A stretch of 64,000 nucleotides of DNA from CBDAPE01 sp965198325. GTDB lineage: Bacteria > Pseudomonadota > Alphaproteobacteria > UBA828 > JAPUJA01. The position numbers were made by a program, and so were the translations under genes. Shown here piece after piece: positions 34,626 through 42,894 of this stretch (its first letter is position 1; every line of letters begins with the position of its first letter). A model generated the notes under the pieces. It was not told where the DNA came from. It made no database searches and saw nothing but the letters and a program-made list of their open reading frames with translations. The stretch lies in assembly GCA_965198325.1 (NCBI GenBank), contig CBDAPE010000013.1, positions 186,001-250,000 of the forward strand, written 5' to 3'.

Positions 34626-36540
34626 AGGGAAGCGGGTTGCCCCGCTCCCCCCGCACAGTTCCGTGCGAGCGCGTTTAACGCACACGGCTCCTCCCTTGGG
34701 TCGAGTTGACGGCCAGTCGTCGGCTCGGCCACGGGTGCCGGGTTTCCAGCTTGGGCCAGTATTTTGCTGTAACTCGCTCCATTCTAAGCCCGGCTGTAGC
34801 GGTCCTTCTGTGATCTGCGGCGTAGTCTCTTGAGCCACAGTCTTGTCAGTCGGTGTGCGAAGCGTCTCAGGGATCGGTGGCTGGTCGGGACGGCAAAGTA
34901 GTTCAGCCATCGGTTGAGAACTTGTCCCAGCCATTTTCCGGTTTCTTCAACGCCGTGGTGCATCCGCCTGCGAAGCTCCTCCTTGATTCGCTTCAGGGTG
35001 CGTGTCATCCGCTTCGCGACCGGTTTGCGCCCCAGTTGGAACCGCCCTTTCCTGTCCTTCTCGCAGTAGTGCGTGAAACCCAGAAAGTCGAACGTCTCCG
35101 GTTTTCCCAACCCTCGGTGCTGACGGTTCTTACGTGCGAACCGCCCGAACTCGATAAGCCGGGTCTTGTCGGGGTGCAAGTCCAGTTCGAAGCATCCGAG
35201 CCGCTCCTTCAGGTGTTTCAGGAACCGCTCCGCGTCCTGCTTGTGCTGAAAACCCACCACGATGTCATCGGCGTACCGCACGATAACTGTGTCGCCTTTG
35301 GCCTCGTGGGTGCGCCACTTCTTCCGGAACCAGAGATCGAGAACGTAATGCAGGTAGACGTTCGCCAGAATCGGTGAAACGACCGAGCCTTGGGGCGTCC
35401 CCCGCATGTTGTCCCGCCACTCTCCATCTTCCATGACGCCAGCGTTCAACCACTTGGTGATCAGCCTGATGACCCGCTTGTCTCCGATCCGATGCTCAAG
35501 AAACCGGACCAGCCGGTCCCGCGAGATGTTATCGAAGAAGCCCCGGATATCCGCGGCAACTATCCAATTGATCTTGCGCTGTTCGATCCCGACCGCGAGC
35601 GCGTCAAGCGCATCGTGCGCCCCCCGCCCGGGCCGGAACCCGTAGCTGAACCCTAGAAACTCCGCCTCATAGATCGGCGTCAGGATCATCTCCGTCACAG
35701 CCTTCTGGACGATCTTGTCCTCTATGGCCGCAACGCCGAGCGGTCGTGTGCCGCCATCTGGCTTGGCTATGTTCACCCGCCGCGATGGCATCGCCCGGTA
35801 CGCTCCCGAGTGCACGCGGTCATGCAGGTCAGCCAACCGGCCTTCCAGCCCATCCTCGTACACCCACCACGTCATGCCATCCGCACCGGCTGCCGCGTTC
35901 TTCTTGAGTGCGAAGAACGCCCAGCGCAGCGCATCGACCGTAACATGGTGGAGAAGCGTCGTAAGACGCTCCCGGGGTTCCCGTTTTACAAATTGCCGTA
36001 TCCGGTCAGTCGCCTGTGACACGCTTTCCCAGTCCTGCGTCTGGCGCATGCTTTGACCTTCCGGATTCCCCTCGGGCCCGGTCCTTCGCTCCATCGGCTC
36101 CGCCAGAACAAATGCCCCTTTGTTCGCCGGCTTCACAGCTACTATGACCGAGTCTGACTTCTGCATGCCGTTCATCATCGGTTACGGAATCCTCCTTTCC
36201 TTTGCGGCCCCACTACGACTGTGGGACGGCGTGCAGATCTCCCAGGTCCCGATGGAAAGCGTACCTACGTGCGTGTGGGTTCTCCGACTCCGCGGGGCCC
36301 TCTCCCCCCTCACCATGGCGGTGGGAGCGGTGTTGCCTTCGACACGATGGAAATCCTCGGCACCCCGAATCACAGATATTTTCGAAGCTCAATAGCCCTC
36401 GCCCATATGCACCCCTGTCAACGCTTAACCTCCATCCTCGCGAATGACGGCCCATGACTCGGGGCGGAAGTGGCTGGTTACACCTTCCTTCCCGCCGGAC
36501 TCGCACCGGCTACTTTCCGCCAGTTAGCCTGGCGCTCCCA
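34626..36540 (-). mobile_element. Group II intron
   Basis: About 1.9 kb inserted in the IS6 transposase gene. The minus strand starts near the exon phrase RRREGAM. A GTGCGAGTCCGGCGGG sequence typical of group II 5' regions lies at about 36507, preceded by a hairpin (CGCCAG-gctaa-CTGGCG). A domain V-like segment (GAGCCGTGTGCG ... CGCACGGAACTGTGCG) lies near 34645-34690, and the 3' end is close to ACCGCGAT-like sequence at about 34626. Exact splice points cannot be fixed by eye; the 5' end may be 36510 or 36540. It encodes its own reverse transcriptase. Confidence 0.8.
34784..36178 (-). CDS. ltrA: Group II intron reverse transcriptase/maturase
   Basis: 464 residues from ATG 36178. The RT domain has blocks KPDGGTRPLGVAAIEDKIVQ, YGFRPGRGAHDALDAL, WIVAADIRGFFDNISRDRLV, GTPQGSVVSPILANVYLHYV and the catalytic VIVRYADDIVVG. 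The maturase part follows (DFLGFTHYCEKDRKGRF, RRMHHGVEETGKWLGQVLNR). No HNH endonuclease domain is attached, so mobility would be by an endonuclease-independent route. The ORF is intact. Confidence 0.93.
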   Translation of the reverse strand: MMNGMQKSDSVIVAVKPANKGAFVLAEPMERRTGPEGNPEGQSMRQTQDWESVSQATDRIRQFVKREPRERLTTLLHHVTVDALRWAFFALKKNAAAGADGMTWWVYEDGLEGRLADLHDRVHSGAYRAMPSRRVNIAKPDGGTRPLGVAAIEDKIVQKAVTEMILTPIYEAEFLGFSYGFRPGRGAHDALDALAVGIEQRKINWIVAADIRGFFDNISRDRLVRFLEHRIGDKRVIRLITKWLNAGVMEDGEWRDNMRGTPQGSVVSPILANVYLHYVLDLWFRKKWRTHEAKGDTVIVRYADDIVVGFQHKQDAERFLKHLKERLGCFELDLHPDKTRLIEFGRFARKNRQHRGLGKPETFDFLGFTHYCEKDRKGRFQLGRKPVAKRMTRTLKRIKEELRRRMHHGVEETGKWLGQVLNRWLNYFAVPTSHRSLRRFAHRLTRLWLKRLRRRSQKDRYSRA

Positions 36541-37125
36541 TCGCTCCCTCTCGTCGGCGGAACGGTTGGTGTGAATTCTCGGCTCGATTGTTGAGCCACC
36601 GACCGCAACGCTGACGATCCTCGACCCCAATCTCTTTCATCGCGGCACCGTACGAACGGAGCCGGTCCGTCACGATGACTTCTGGCCGGCCGTAGCGCTT
36701 CATGGCACGCTTCAGGAACTTCAGAGCAGCCCTGCGATCCCGGCGCTTTGTGGCGAAGACTTCGAGCACCTCGCCTTCGTGATCCACAGCGCGCCACAGA
36801 TAGTGCATCTCTCCGTTGATCCGCACGAATACCTCGTCCAGGTGCCAGCGCCATTGCGAAAACAATTGATTGTGAACCCGCCGCTTCCTGATCTCTGCCG
36901 CGAACATCGGACCGAACCGGTTCCACCAGAAACCCACCGTCTCGTGGCAGATGTCGATGTTGCGCCGTGGGGCGGAACGTGGTCGATGGCGCCTTTTTCA
37001 AAGGGGCCACGCTCGAACAGGAGATCCTCGACTTGCCGTAGCGACAGCGGATACCGGATGTACAACATCACCGCGAGGCGAATGACCTCGGGAGAACTAT
37101 TGAAATAACGGAAGGGATTTCGCAT
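36541..37125 (-). pseudogene. IS6-type transposase, N-terminal exon (frameshifted)
   Basis: From ATG 37125: MRNPFRYFNSSPEVIRLAVM, LSLRQVEDLLFERG, then a 47-bp interruption, then FWWNRFGPMFAAEIRKRRVH, SQWRWHLDEVFVRINGEMHY (first Asp), YGRPEVIVTDRLRSYGAAMK (second Asp) and NNRAENSHQPFRRRE (Glu). Removing the 47 bp restores the usual ERGIDICHET junction. The insert length is not a multiple of three, so the gene is dead unless the insert is bypassed. Confidence 0.85.
36959..37005. repeat. 47-bp repeat, copy 1 (inside IS6 transposase)
   Basis: The sequence beginning GTTGCGCCGTGGGGCGGAAC and ending GCGCCTTTTTCAAAGGG lies inside the transposase gene, between codons for ERG and IDICHE. The identical 47 bases recur at 37552-37598. 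No obvious flanking duplication. Confidence 0.9.
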
Positions 37126-37221
37126 CGCACGAGGCTATTGAACCCCCCTTCCCGGCTCAAGTCCATTTACTCTGACAAAGCCAATTCCGCATCCGATTGA
37201 GGCCGTCGGTCTGAAACACGC

Positions 37222-37416
37222 TCATTCACACCACCCCTCTCGCTTCCCGCCGTCATAAGACCGTCCGTGGCCGGCCGCAACCAGCGCCGACGACAGCAAG
37301 CGACCATCGACCACGAGAGCGGCAACCACGCGGCCGCCCCATGTGCCCTGCTCGGGATCCATGCGCTCGGCCAGCGGATGGGGAACGGACATGGAAGCGC
37401 CCATCATTTGTAGCAC
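37222..37416 (-). pseudogene. Thermonuclease (SNase-like) C-terminal fragment
   Basis: The frame ends GGRVVAALVVDGRLLSSALV, then AAGHGRSYDGGKREGWCE-stop. The final part matches the end of staphylococcal-nuclease-like proteins (LV..GLARPYDGG.R..WC). The N-terminal two thirds are absent; upstream sequence toward 37450 shows no homologous codons. The IS6-type element lies beyond its 3' end. Confidence 0.5.
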
Positions 37417-37551
37417 TCCGGTCCTCTGGCGTTTGAAAGATCTGCTTATTCGTGCTTATTGCACCCGCCTGAGCAATTCTGACCGCTCACAGCGTCCAGA
37501 GGGTTATTTTCATCGTCTCGGTGGATGGCGGAACTGTCTTCGCCCCGGTAT

Positions 37552-37598
37552 GTTGCGCCGTGGGGCGGAACGTGGTCGATGGCGCCTTTTTCAAAGGG
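37552..37598. repeat. 47-bp repeat, copy 2 (upstream of VOC gene)
   Basis: Identical, base for base, to 36959-37005 and in the same orientation. It ends about 31 bp before the VOC gene start, so it lies in that gene's leader. Confidence 0.9.
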
Positions 37599-37629
37599 CT
37601 GTGGACAAGTATCATAGAGGGGGAAGGGC

Positions 37630-37995
37630 ATGATTGGATACCTCACCGTCGGCACCAACGACATGGACCGCGCGGCGAAATTCTGGGACGAACTGCTGGC
37701 CGAGATGGGCGCCAAACGTACAATAGAATCGGATCACTACGTGGGCTGGTCGGACGGCGAAGACGCCACCATGCTCATGATCATCAAACCCGCCGACGGC
37801 AACGATGCGAAACCCGGCAACGGCAATATGGTCGCGCTCCATGCCGGCAGCAGCGACAAGGTCGACGCCTTGTACGCCAAGGCCATTTCACTCGGCGCGA
37901 CCGACGAAGGCGAGCCCGGACCCCGCGGGGGAACGTTCTACGGCGGCTACTTCCGCGATCTGGATGGCAACAAATACGTCTTCTTCAATGAGTGA
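37630..37995 (+). CDS. VOC family protein (glyoxalase-like)
   Basis: 121 residues from ATG 37630, preceded by a strong GAGGGGGAAGG. The single vicinal-oxygen-chelate module starts MIGYLTVGTNDMDRAAKFWD and ends RGGTFYGGYFRDLDGNKYVF. The metal-ligand positions expected in enzymes (H near the start, E/H later) are only partly present, so it may be a binding protein such as an antibiotic-resistance-like or lyase-like member. The 47-bp repeat lies directly upstream. Confidence 0.85.
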   Translation: MIGYLTVGTNDMDRAAKFWDELLAEMGAKRTIESDHYVGWSDGEDATMLMIIKPADGNDAKPGNGNMVALHAGSSDKVDALYAKAISLGATDEGEPGPRGGTFYGGYFRDLDGNKYVFFNE

Positions 37996-38284
37996 TCGCC
38001 CGCCCATTACAACGCTGCGCCCGGCTATCACAGGGTCGCTTGCGGGTGAATTGACTTCCGCTGTCTATCGAGAGAGCACGCGAAGGGGCACCTGAGTAAG
38101 CGGGCACCGAAGCCGAAACGGCAATAACGCCCTGCTCGTCCTCACAGGTCGGAACCTTCACGCACCCCGATGCCGCGCGGCGTAAACCCGGCTGGATATC
38201 CACCGGTCTTGTCAGGCCGGTTCGGTTCCGGCACCGTCGGACCATGCCACCGAAACGCGGAGCCTCACGACCGGTCGATCTTGT
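37996..38284. other. Noncoding stretch
   Basis: About 290 bp between the VOC stop and the topoisomerase remnant. No convincing gene; only shadow frames. Confidence 0.35.
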
Positions 38285-38562
38285 CCCAGCAAGGTCCGGG
38301 AGGGCCGCCGTCTTCAGCGCCGCGCGGATCGCCTTCAGCTTCGCCGCCTTGTTGCCGCCCGTCGCCGGCCTGGTGCCGTACAGCCCGTCCGGCCGCAGCA
38401 ACGCCGTCGACCAGCGCTTCCACGCCGGGTTCGCGTCCCCGGGCTCGCACAGATCGAGCAGATGGCCTTCCGCCGAGAGAACGACGCCGTAGCGCGCGCC
38501 ACCGCGGCGCGCACGTCTCTGGCCTGGCTCGCCTTCTCGGTAATCATCACCTGGCGGGTCAC
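38285..38562 (-). pseudogene. Type IA DNA topoisomerase, Toprim N-terminal fragment
   Basis: GTG at 38562 overlaps the recQ stop (GTGA) and is preceded by GGAGGG. It reads TRQVMITEKASQARDVRAAV, then, after a frameshift near 38508, GARYGVVLSAEGHLLDLCEP ... WKRWSTALLRPDGLYGTRPA, GGNKAAKLKAIRAALKTAAL. This is the Toprim domain of a TopB-like (type IA) topoisomerase, with the metal-site E in ITEK. Similarity stops at about 38290, before the rest of the Toprim Asp pair and the catalytic Tyr domain. Its coupling to recQ mirrors the functional RecQ-Topo III pair. Confidence 0.75.
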
Positions 38563-40373
38563 GGAGCGCCCTCCTCGATTTCTCCGCCTCCCGAGGGATC
38601 TGGCGGGGCCGCGTCGATGGCGGCCAGGAACGGCCCGGCGAACAGCTTCAGTTCGGCCGCCCCGAGCCCGTTGACCTCGGCGAACTCCGCCTCGCTGCGC
38701 GGGCACCGGCTCGCCATGTCGATCAGCGTGCGATCCGGGAACACGATATAGGCCGGCACGCCGCGTTCCCGGGCCGGCGCCGGCCGGCCCACGATTACGG
38801 TATCCTCGCGGTACAGGAACGCGCCCTCACCCTGAAGCAGGGCGCAGCCCTTGTCGGTGATCCGGATCCCGCCGTATCCGCCGATGTCCAGGCGCAGGAA
38901 CCCGGTCGCCACCATCTGACGGATCAGCGAGCGCCATTCGTTCTTGGCCCGGTCTGCGCCCACCCCGAAGGTCGGCAGGCGCCGGTGGCCGAACCGCATG
39001 ATCTTCTCCGTCTCCGTCCCCCGCAGGATGTCGATCAGATGCGCCGCACCGAAGCGCTCGCCCGACTGCAAGGCCGCCGACAGGATCTTCCGCGCATCCT
39101 CGGTCCCGTCGATACGTTCCGACGGGGAGAGGCAGACGTCGCAGTTGCCGCAGGGCTCAATCCCTTGCCCGAAATACTCCAGCAGCGCCGTCCGCCGGCA
39201 GGCCGGCGCCTCGCAATAGCCGAGCAGCGCGTCGAGACGCCTGTGCTCCCGGCGCTTGCGTTCCGGCCCGGCATCCTCGTCCTCGATGAACTGCCGGCGC
39301 ATCCGGATGTCGGCGAGCCCGTAGAGCATGTGCGCCTCGGCCGGCGCGCCGTCACGGCCGGCCCGGCCGATCTCCTGGTAGTAGGCCTCGACGTTGCCCG
39401 GTAGGTCGGCGTGGAACACATAGCGCACGTCCGCCTTGTCGATCCCCATGCCGAAGGCGATCGTGGCGACGATGACGACACCCGGCTCGGTCATGAAGAC
39501 GTTCTGGTGCGCCTCCCGATCCGCCGCCTCCATGCCGGCGTGATAGGGCAGCGCGCGCACGCCGCCGGCCGCCAGCAGCGCCGCCGTCTCCTCCGTCTTC
39601 CGGCGCGACAGGCAGTAGACGATGCCACTCTCGCCTTCGTGCCGGGCGACGAAGCCCGTCAGCTGCCGCTTCCAGTCATGCTTCATCTCCACTGCGAGGC
39701 GGATGTTAGGGCGGTCAAATCCGAGCACGAACTGCTCGACGGCGCCGCCGAACAGCTTCTCCACGATGTCGTCCCGAGTCACCTCGTCCGCCGTCGCCGT
39801 CAGCGCCACCACCGGGACCCCGGGAAAGATCTCCCGGAGCCGGCACAGGTCGGCGTATTCCGGCCGGAACACCGGACCCCATTGCGAGATGCAATGGGCC
39901 TCGCCGACGGCGAACAGCGCCACCGGGAGCCGTGCGAGCGCCGCCAGCATCCGGTCGGTCATCAGCCGTTCCGGGGCCATGTAGAGGAGCCGTGTCCTGC
40001 CCGCTGCGGCGCGCTTCCAGGCGGCGACGTTCTCCGCCCTGCCGTTGCCGGAATTGATGCTGTCCGCCGCAACGCCCGCGAGCCTCAGCGCCGCCACCTG
40101 GTCCTGCATCAGCGCGACCAGCGGCGACACCACGACCGTCAGCCCGTCCATGACCAGCGCAGGGACCTGGAAGCAGAGCGACTTGCCCGAGTCGGTCGGC
40201 ATCACGGCGAGCGCATCCTTTCCCGTCAGAAGCGCTTCGATTACCGCCTCCTGGCCCGGCCGGAACCTTGCGAACCCGAACACCCCGCGCAGCACCCGGC
40301 GCGCGGTCGTCGCCCCGTCCCGGTCGGAAACGCGCGTCCCGCCGTCCACCAGCGATACCGGCAGGCTATCCAA
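38559..40373 (-). CDS. recQ: RecQ-like DNA helicase with altered ATPase motifs
   Basis: 604 residues from TTG 40373 (start uncertain). Helicase core, RQC zinc domain (GYCEAPACRRTALLEYFGQG ... CGNCDVCLSP) and C-terminal HRDC (RCPRSEAEFAEVNGLGAAEL). RecQ unwinds DNA 3'-5' with ATP. Here motif I reads MPTDSGKSLCFQ, where TG(G/A/S)GKS is usual, and motif II reads AVGEAHCISQWG, where the metal-coordinating Asp of DEAH is Gly. Both are single-base changes (GGC to GAC; GAC to GGC). Motifs III-VI (ALTATAD, IVYCLSRRK, IVATIAFGMGIDK, YYQEIGRAGRDG) look intact. Probably inactive as an ATPase, although the frame is open. Confidence 0.9.
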   Translation of the reverse strand: MDSLPVSLVDGGTRVSDRDGATTARRVLRGVFGFARFRPGQEAVIEALLTGKDALAVMPTDSGKSLCFQVPALVMDGLTVVVSPLVALMQDQVAALRLAGVAADSINSGNGRAENVAAWKRAAAGRTRLLYMAPERLMTDRMLAALARLPVALFAVGEAHCISQWGPVFRPEYADLCRLREIFPGVPVVALTATADEVTRDDIVEKLFGGAVEQFVLGFDRPNIRLAVEMKHDWKRQLTGFVARHEGESGIVYCLSRRKTEETAALLAAGGVRALPYHAGMEAADREAHQNVFMTEPGVVIVATIAFGMGIDKADVRYVFHADLPGNVEAYYQEIGRAGRDGAPAEAHMLYGLADIRMRRQFIEDEDAGPERKRREHRRLDALLGYCEAPACRRTALLEYFGQGIEPCGNCDVCLSPSERIDGTEDARKILSAALQSGERFGAAHLIDILRGTETEKIMRFGHRRLPTFGVGADRAKNEWRSLIRQMVATGFLRLDIGGYGGIRITDKGCALLQGEGAFLYREDTVIVGRPAPARERGVPAYIVFPDRTLIDMASRCPRSEAEFAEVNGLGAAELKLFAGPFLAAIDAAPPDPSGGGEIEEGAP

Positions 40374-40880
40374 TGACCGGTCCGATGCGCTTCGCGGCGG
40401 CGACGCGGATCGTCGCCAGGGCCCGGTAGTCAGCCGTGCGCCCCGCCATGGGCCCTGCCGCGAACCGTCCGGGATGCTCGAAGCTCCAGTATCCCGGCTG
40501 CCTGTACCGTATGTCCCGACTGGGCATCATCGGTGTCCGGCGATCATGGATCCGGCGACGAACCCTCCGATGTCGACTTGGCGTTGCATGGAAATGGCGT
40601 AGCACAAATCGGTACATCTATCGATCCCCATCCGGACGGATCTTTCCATCCGATGCCTCCCGTACCGGCCACCGGCTCCACAGACGATCGTCACGCCGAG
40701 CTGGTCGCCCGGCTCCGCTACGCTCCGCCGGCCAGCCAGCTTGGAGGGGCAACCGGCGATGCCCCGACATTCAAATCGGACCGTTCAGTGAGGGCCGATC
40801 TCGTCGTCTGACCTTGCGAGATCAGAACCTCTGCTTTCCGCAGGATGAGGCCATGACCTCGCTCCCTGATAGCCGATGCC
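40374..40880. other. Upstream region of recQ
   Basis: A minus-strand frame at 40366-40617 (SRDIRYRQPGYWSFEHPGRF) could be a small gene overlapping the recQ start, but no good ribosome-binding site or homologue is recognised. The rest shows nothing. Confidence 0.3.
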
Positions 40881-41054
40881 AATTCCCTGCTCGCCCCAAT
40901 AAATTCCCTGATCGGTCGAATTAATTCCCTGTTAACTGGAGTAGGGAATTTGGCCGAATAAGCCAGCATTTCCGCCACTCTCCGAATAGAGGAAGTCCCT
41001 CGAACCCCCGCAAAACAAAAATTTCCCTGTATTTTCCCTGTTAAACAGGGAATT
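40881..41054. repeat. Array of AATTCCCTG motifs
   Basis: The nonamer AATTCCCTG or a one-base variant occurs at 40881, 40912, 40923, 41021 and 41032, with inverse copies at 40942 and 41046. The region is clearly AT-richer than its surroundings and contains one larger palindrome (TTCCCTGTTAAACAGGGAA at 41035-41053). No gene is present. Similar tracts occur near recombinase-rich sites in other alphaproteobacteria, from memory. Confidence 0.7.
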
Positions 41055-41104
41055 GACCGCAGAGACGGGTTCGCTCCAGACTGCCGGCACCGCCACTGTA
41101 TAGG

Positions 41105-41155
41105 TGGCAAAAGCCCGAACTAGCCCGAACAAGCCCGAACAAGGCCGAACAAGGC
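41105..41155 (+). repeat. Tandem repeat of CCCGAACAAG
   Basis: About five units of a 10-bp motif (consensus GCCCGAACAA) follow each other with small changes. It is next to the AATTCCCTG array. Confidence 0.7.
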
Positions 41156-41541
41156 GAAGCAGGATCGCCCTTTCCGGGGCTTACGGGAGGGCGGCGAGCT
41201 GCCCTGCGGGCAGGGTAAAAGCCTTGAACAATGCGGGCAGAATGTGGCGTGCAAGGCCCGTAAACGGGCCTTTTACCGGTCGAAACGGGTCGTTCCGGGC
41301 GATCCATTCAGGCGGGCCCCAGGGTCGGTTTCGGACCGGACCGTCGGGGCCTCGGGATCGCGGCGGCCGACGCCTGAATGATCCCGGCGCCGATAGCAGA
41401 GAGCGGATCGGTGCCGCAACGCACCGGCCCCTGGCGCGAAAGTCTCCGGCGGGACTTCTGGCGGTACCCAAACCCTGACGCCGGCGGCGGGCGATGCGAG
41501 GGACTGCCGCCCTTCCGGGCGGCCCGGACCGGGAGGGTCGG
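41156..41541. other. GC-rich noncoding stretch
   Basis: Nearly 390 bp downstream of the recombinase tail with only shadow frames; nothing recognised. Confidence 0.3.
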
Positions 41542-41658
41542 TCAGTCGATCCCGAGCCGGGCCTTCTGGTCATCCCACCCAGCCGGCAGGTGGGTGTCGC
41601 CGGTGAGCCCGGCGGCGGTCAGCTCCAGCGGCTGCCGGCCGGCGAGGATGTTGTTCAG
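41542..41658 (-). pseudogene. Serine recombinase C-terminal tail, second copy
   Basis: The minus strand encodes LNNILAGRQPLELTAAGLTG, then DTHLPAGWDDQKARLGID-stop. It parallels the tail at 3060-3412 (ILDDRHPIGLTAKRL ... LPAGWDDQ). The upstream gene body is replaced by the IS21-like derivative at 41661. Confidence 0.6.
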
Positions 41659-41660
41659 CG

Positions 41661-42085
41661 TGGAATATTGACCCCCTTGAGGGGGTGATCGGCGTCCAAA
41701 ATTGACCCCTCTTGGCTTGTGACCAAGAACAAGCCTCGTTGTTTGGACGGACGAGGTGGGGGAGATGTTGGTTGTGGAGACGATTGTACGGATCCGTCTG
41801 AATCATCTGGTCAAGGGCATTCCGATCAAAAAGATCGCTCGGGATTTGAGAGTTTCCAAGAACACGGTACGCAAGGTGATACGGGGTGAGGAGACCTCGT
41901 TCAGCTACGAGCGCAAGATCCAGCCGATGCCGAAGCTGGGGCCGTGGGTGGACGATCTGGAGCGTCGGCTTGAGGCCAACGAGAAGAAGCTGCACAGACC
42001 CCCCTATTGACTGCCGGGACAACCTCCACCGTGCCATCCAGGGGGGTCAATGTTGCACGCCGATCGGGGGTCAATATTGAAAGCC
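41661..42085 (+). mobile_element. Deleted IS21-like derivative
   Basis: About 425 bp. The ends carry repeated ATTGACCCC blocks: GGAATATTGACCCCC and CCAAAATTGACCCC on the left; inverse CAATATTGACCCCC and CAACATTGACCCCC on the right. Only the first ~80 codons of istA remain between them. It is therefore a short, MITE-like deletion product that keeps both ends and could be mobilised by a full element. Confidence 0.7.
41764..42010 (+). pseudogene. istA: IstA N-terminal fragment in deleted IS21-like element
   Basis: MLVVETIVRIRLNHLVKGIP, then IKKIARDLRVSKNTVRKVIR and GPWVDDLERRLEANEKKLHR-stop. The HTH is intact; the DDE core is gone. The ATG 41764 has GGGGGAG upstream, so an 81-residue DNA-binding peptide could still be made and might act as a repressor of related elements. 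Confidence 0.7.
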
Positions 42086-42489
42086 GATTGACAGACACCA
42101 AGACCGGTCCAAGACGGGTCTTCCTCAATGTGCCGGCGCGCGCCATCCTGGAGCGTCAGCCGCGATCGGGGAGCGCTTACGTTTTCCCCTCGCCACTCGA
42201 TCCAGGGCGGCCGCTGTCGTCCAACCTCCGGCTCTGGTACTCGATGCGCAGGGAAGCCCGGATCGAGGACGTGCGCCTGCATGATCTTCGTCACACGTTC
42301 GCCAGCCACGCTGTACTGCAAGGCATCCCGCTGCCGGTCGTCTCGCGCCTGCTCGGCCACAAGCAGCCGAGCATGACGCTGCGCTACGCCCATGTCGGCG
42401 ACAGGGAGACCGAGGCGGCGGCGGAACGCATCGGCGCGGCGATTGCTCGACTATTGGATGCACCGCCGGATGGGGCCGCGGTTGTATGA
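42086..42489 (+). pseudogene. Tyrosine recombinase (integrase), C-terminal part
   Basis: The frame encodes TDTKTGPRRVFLNVPARAIL, then VRLHDLRHTFASHAVLQGIP (Arg-His box), VSRLLGHKQPSMTLRYAHVG (His and catalytic Tyr). These are catalytic box II residues of phage-type integrases. The N-terminal arm and the first catalytic Arg are lost to the IS21-like element. Confidence 0.85.
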
Positions 42490-42606
42490 CGATGGCGTCG
42501 GTCATGGAGGCATTCGAGGCCGGGCTCGCTCGGGTCGACCAGCATCAGAATGATCATGCTCAACGTGGCTCCCAAGTGGCGAACGAAAGATCACCCCGGG
42601 CGGCAG

Positions 42607-42894
42607 TCACACGTCATCCACTACATCAGTCTTGCAGCCCTCGAGCTGCTTGACCTGCCCCGCGTTGACCAGCGCCACCGAGATGCCGACCGCCTCCAGC
42701 GCTTCGAGTAGCGCTACCTGGTAGACGCCGATGCCTTCCGTCACGGCGGCATCGACGATTTCGCTGATACCGCTGGCCAAGGCCTCGAAGGTCCGCGTCT
42801 CGATCGGCGTCGGGCCACCAGCAGGTGCGCAAGTGCGGATCGTCGCGGTGACCTGCCTCATGCACACGTTCGGCAGCACGGGGGTGGACGACAT
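42607..42894 (-). pseudogene. IS110-family transposase remnant
   Basis: The minus strand carries IETRTFEALASGISEIVDAA, then GIGVYQVALLEALEAVGISV and ALVNAGQVKQLEGCKTDVVD. These match IS110 DEDD transposases (TGVYW..LEALEA, LVNA..VK.LPGRKTDV.DA). The order is right but there are small deletions and no C-terminal domain. Confidence 0.65.

Larger units (their letters stand above)
34411..37182 (-). mobile_element. IS6-type element with group II intron and 47-bp insert
   Basis: The outer ends are GGCGTTGTCAGACTAACTGG (34411) and, inverted, GGCTTTGTCAGAGTAAATGG (37182). The element encodes an IS6-type transposase on the minus strand, split into an N-terminal part (about 36540-37125) and a C-terminal part (34430-34625). 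The split is made by a group II intron, and a 47-bp sequence further interrupts the N-terminal part. No 8-bp target duplication is visible at the outer ends. Confidence 0.85.

Noticed and set aside
34784..36178. Retron or DGR reverse transcriptase
   Set aside because: The RT has the maturase domain and group II blocks, and lies within intron-like ends; no msr/msd or template-variable repeat was seen.
39411..40376. 321-codon plus-strand frame opposite recQ
   Set aside because: Shadow frame, His/Arg-rich, while recQ on the other strand has all family motifs.
40881..41155. CRISPR array
   Set aside because: Repeat units are only 9-10 bp with irregular spacing and mixed orientation; no cas genes.
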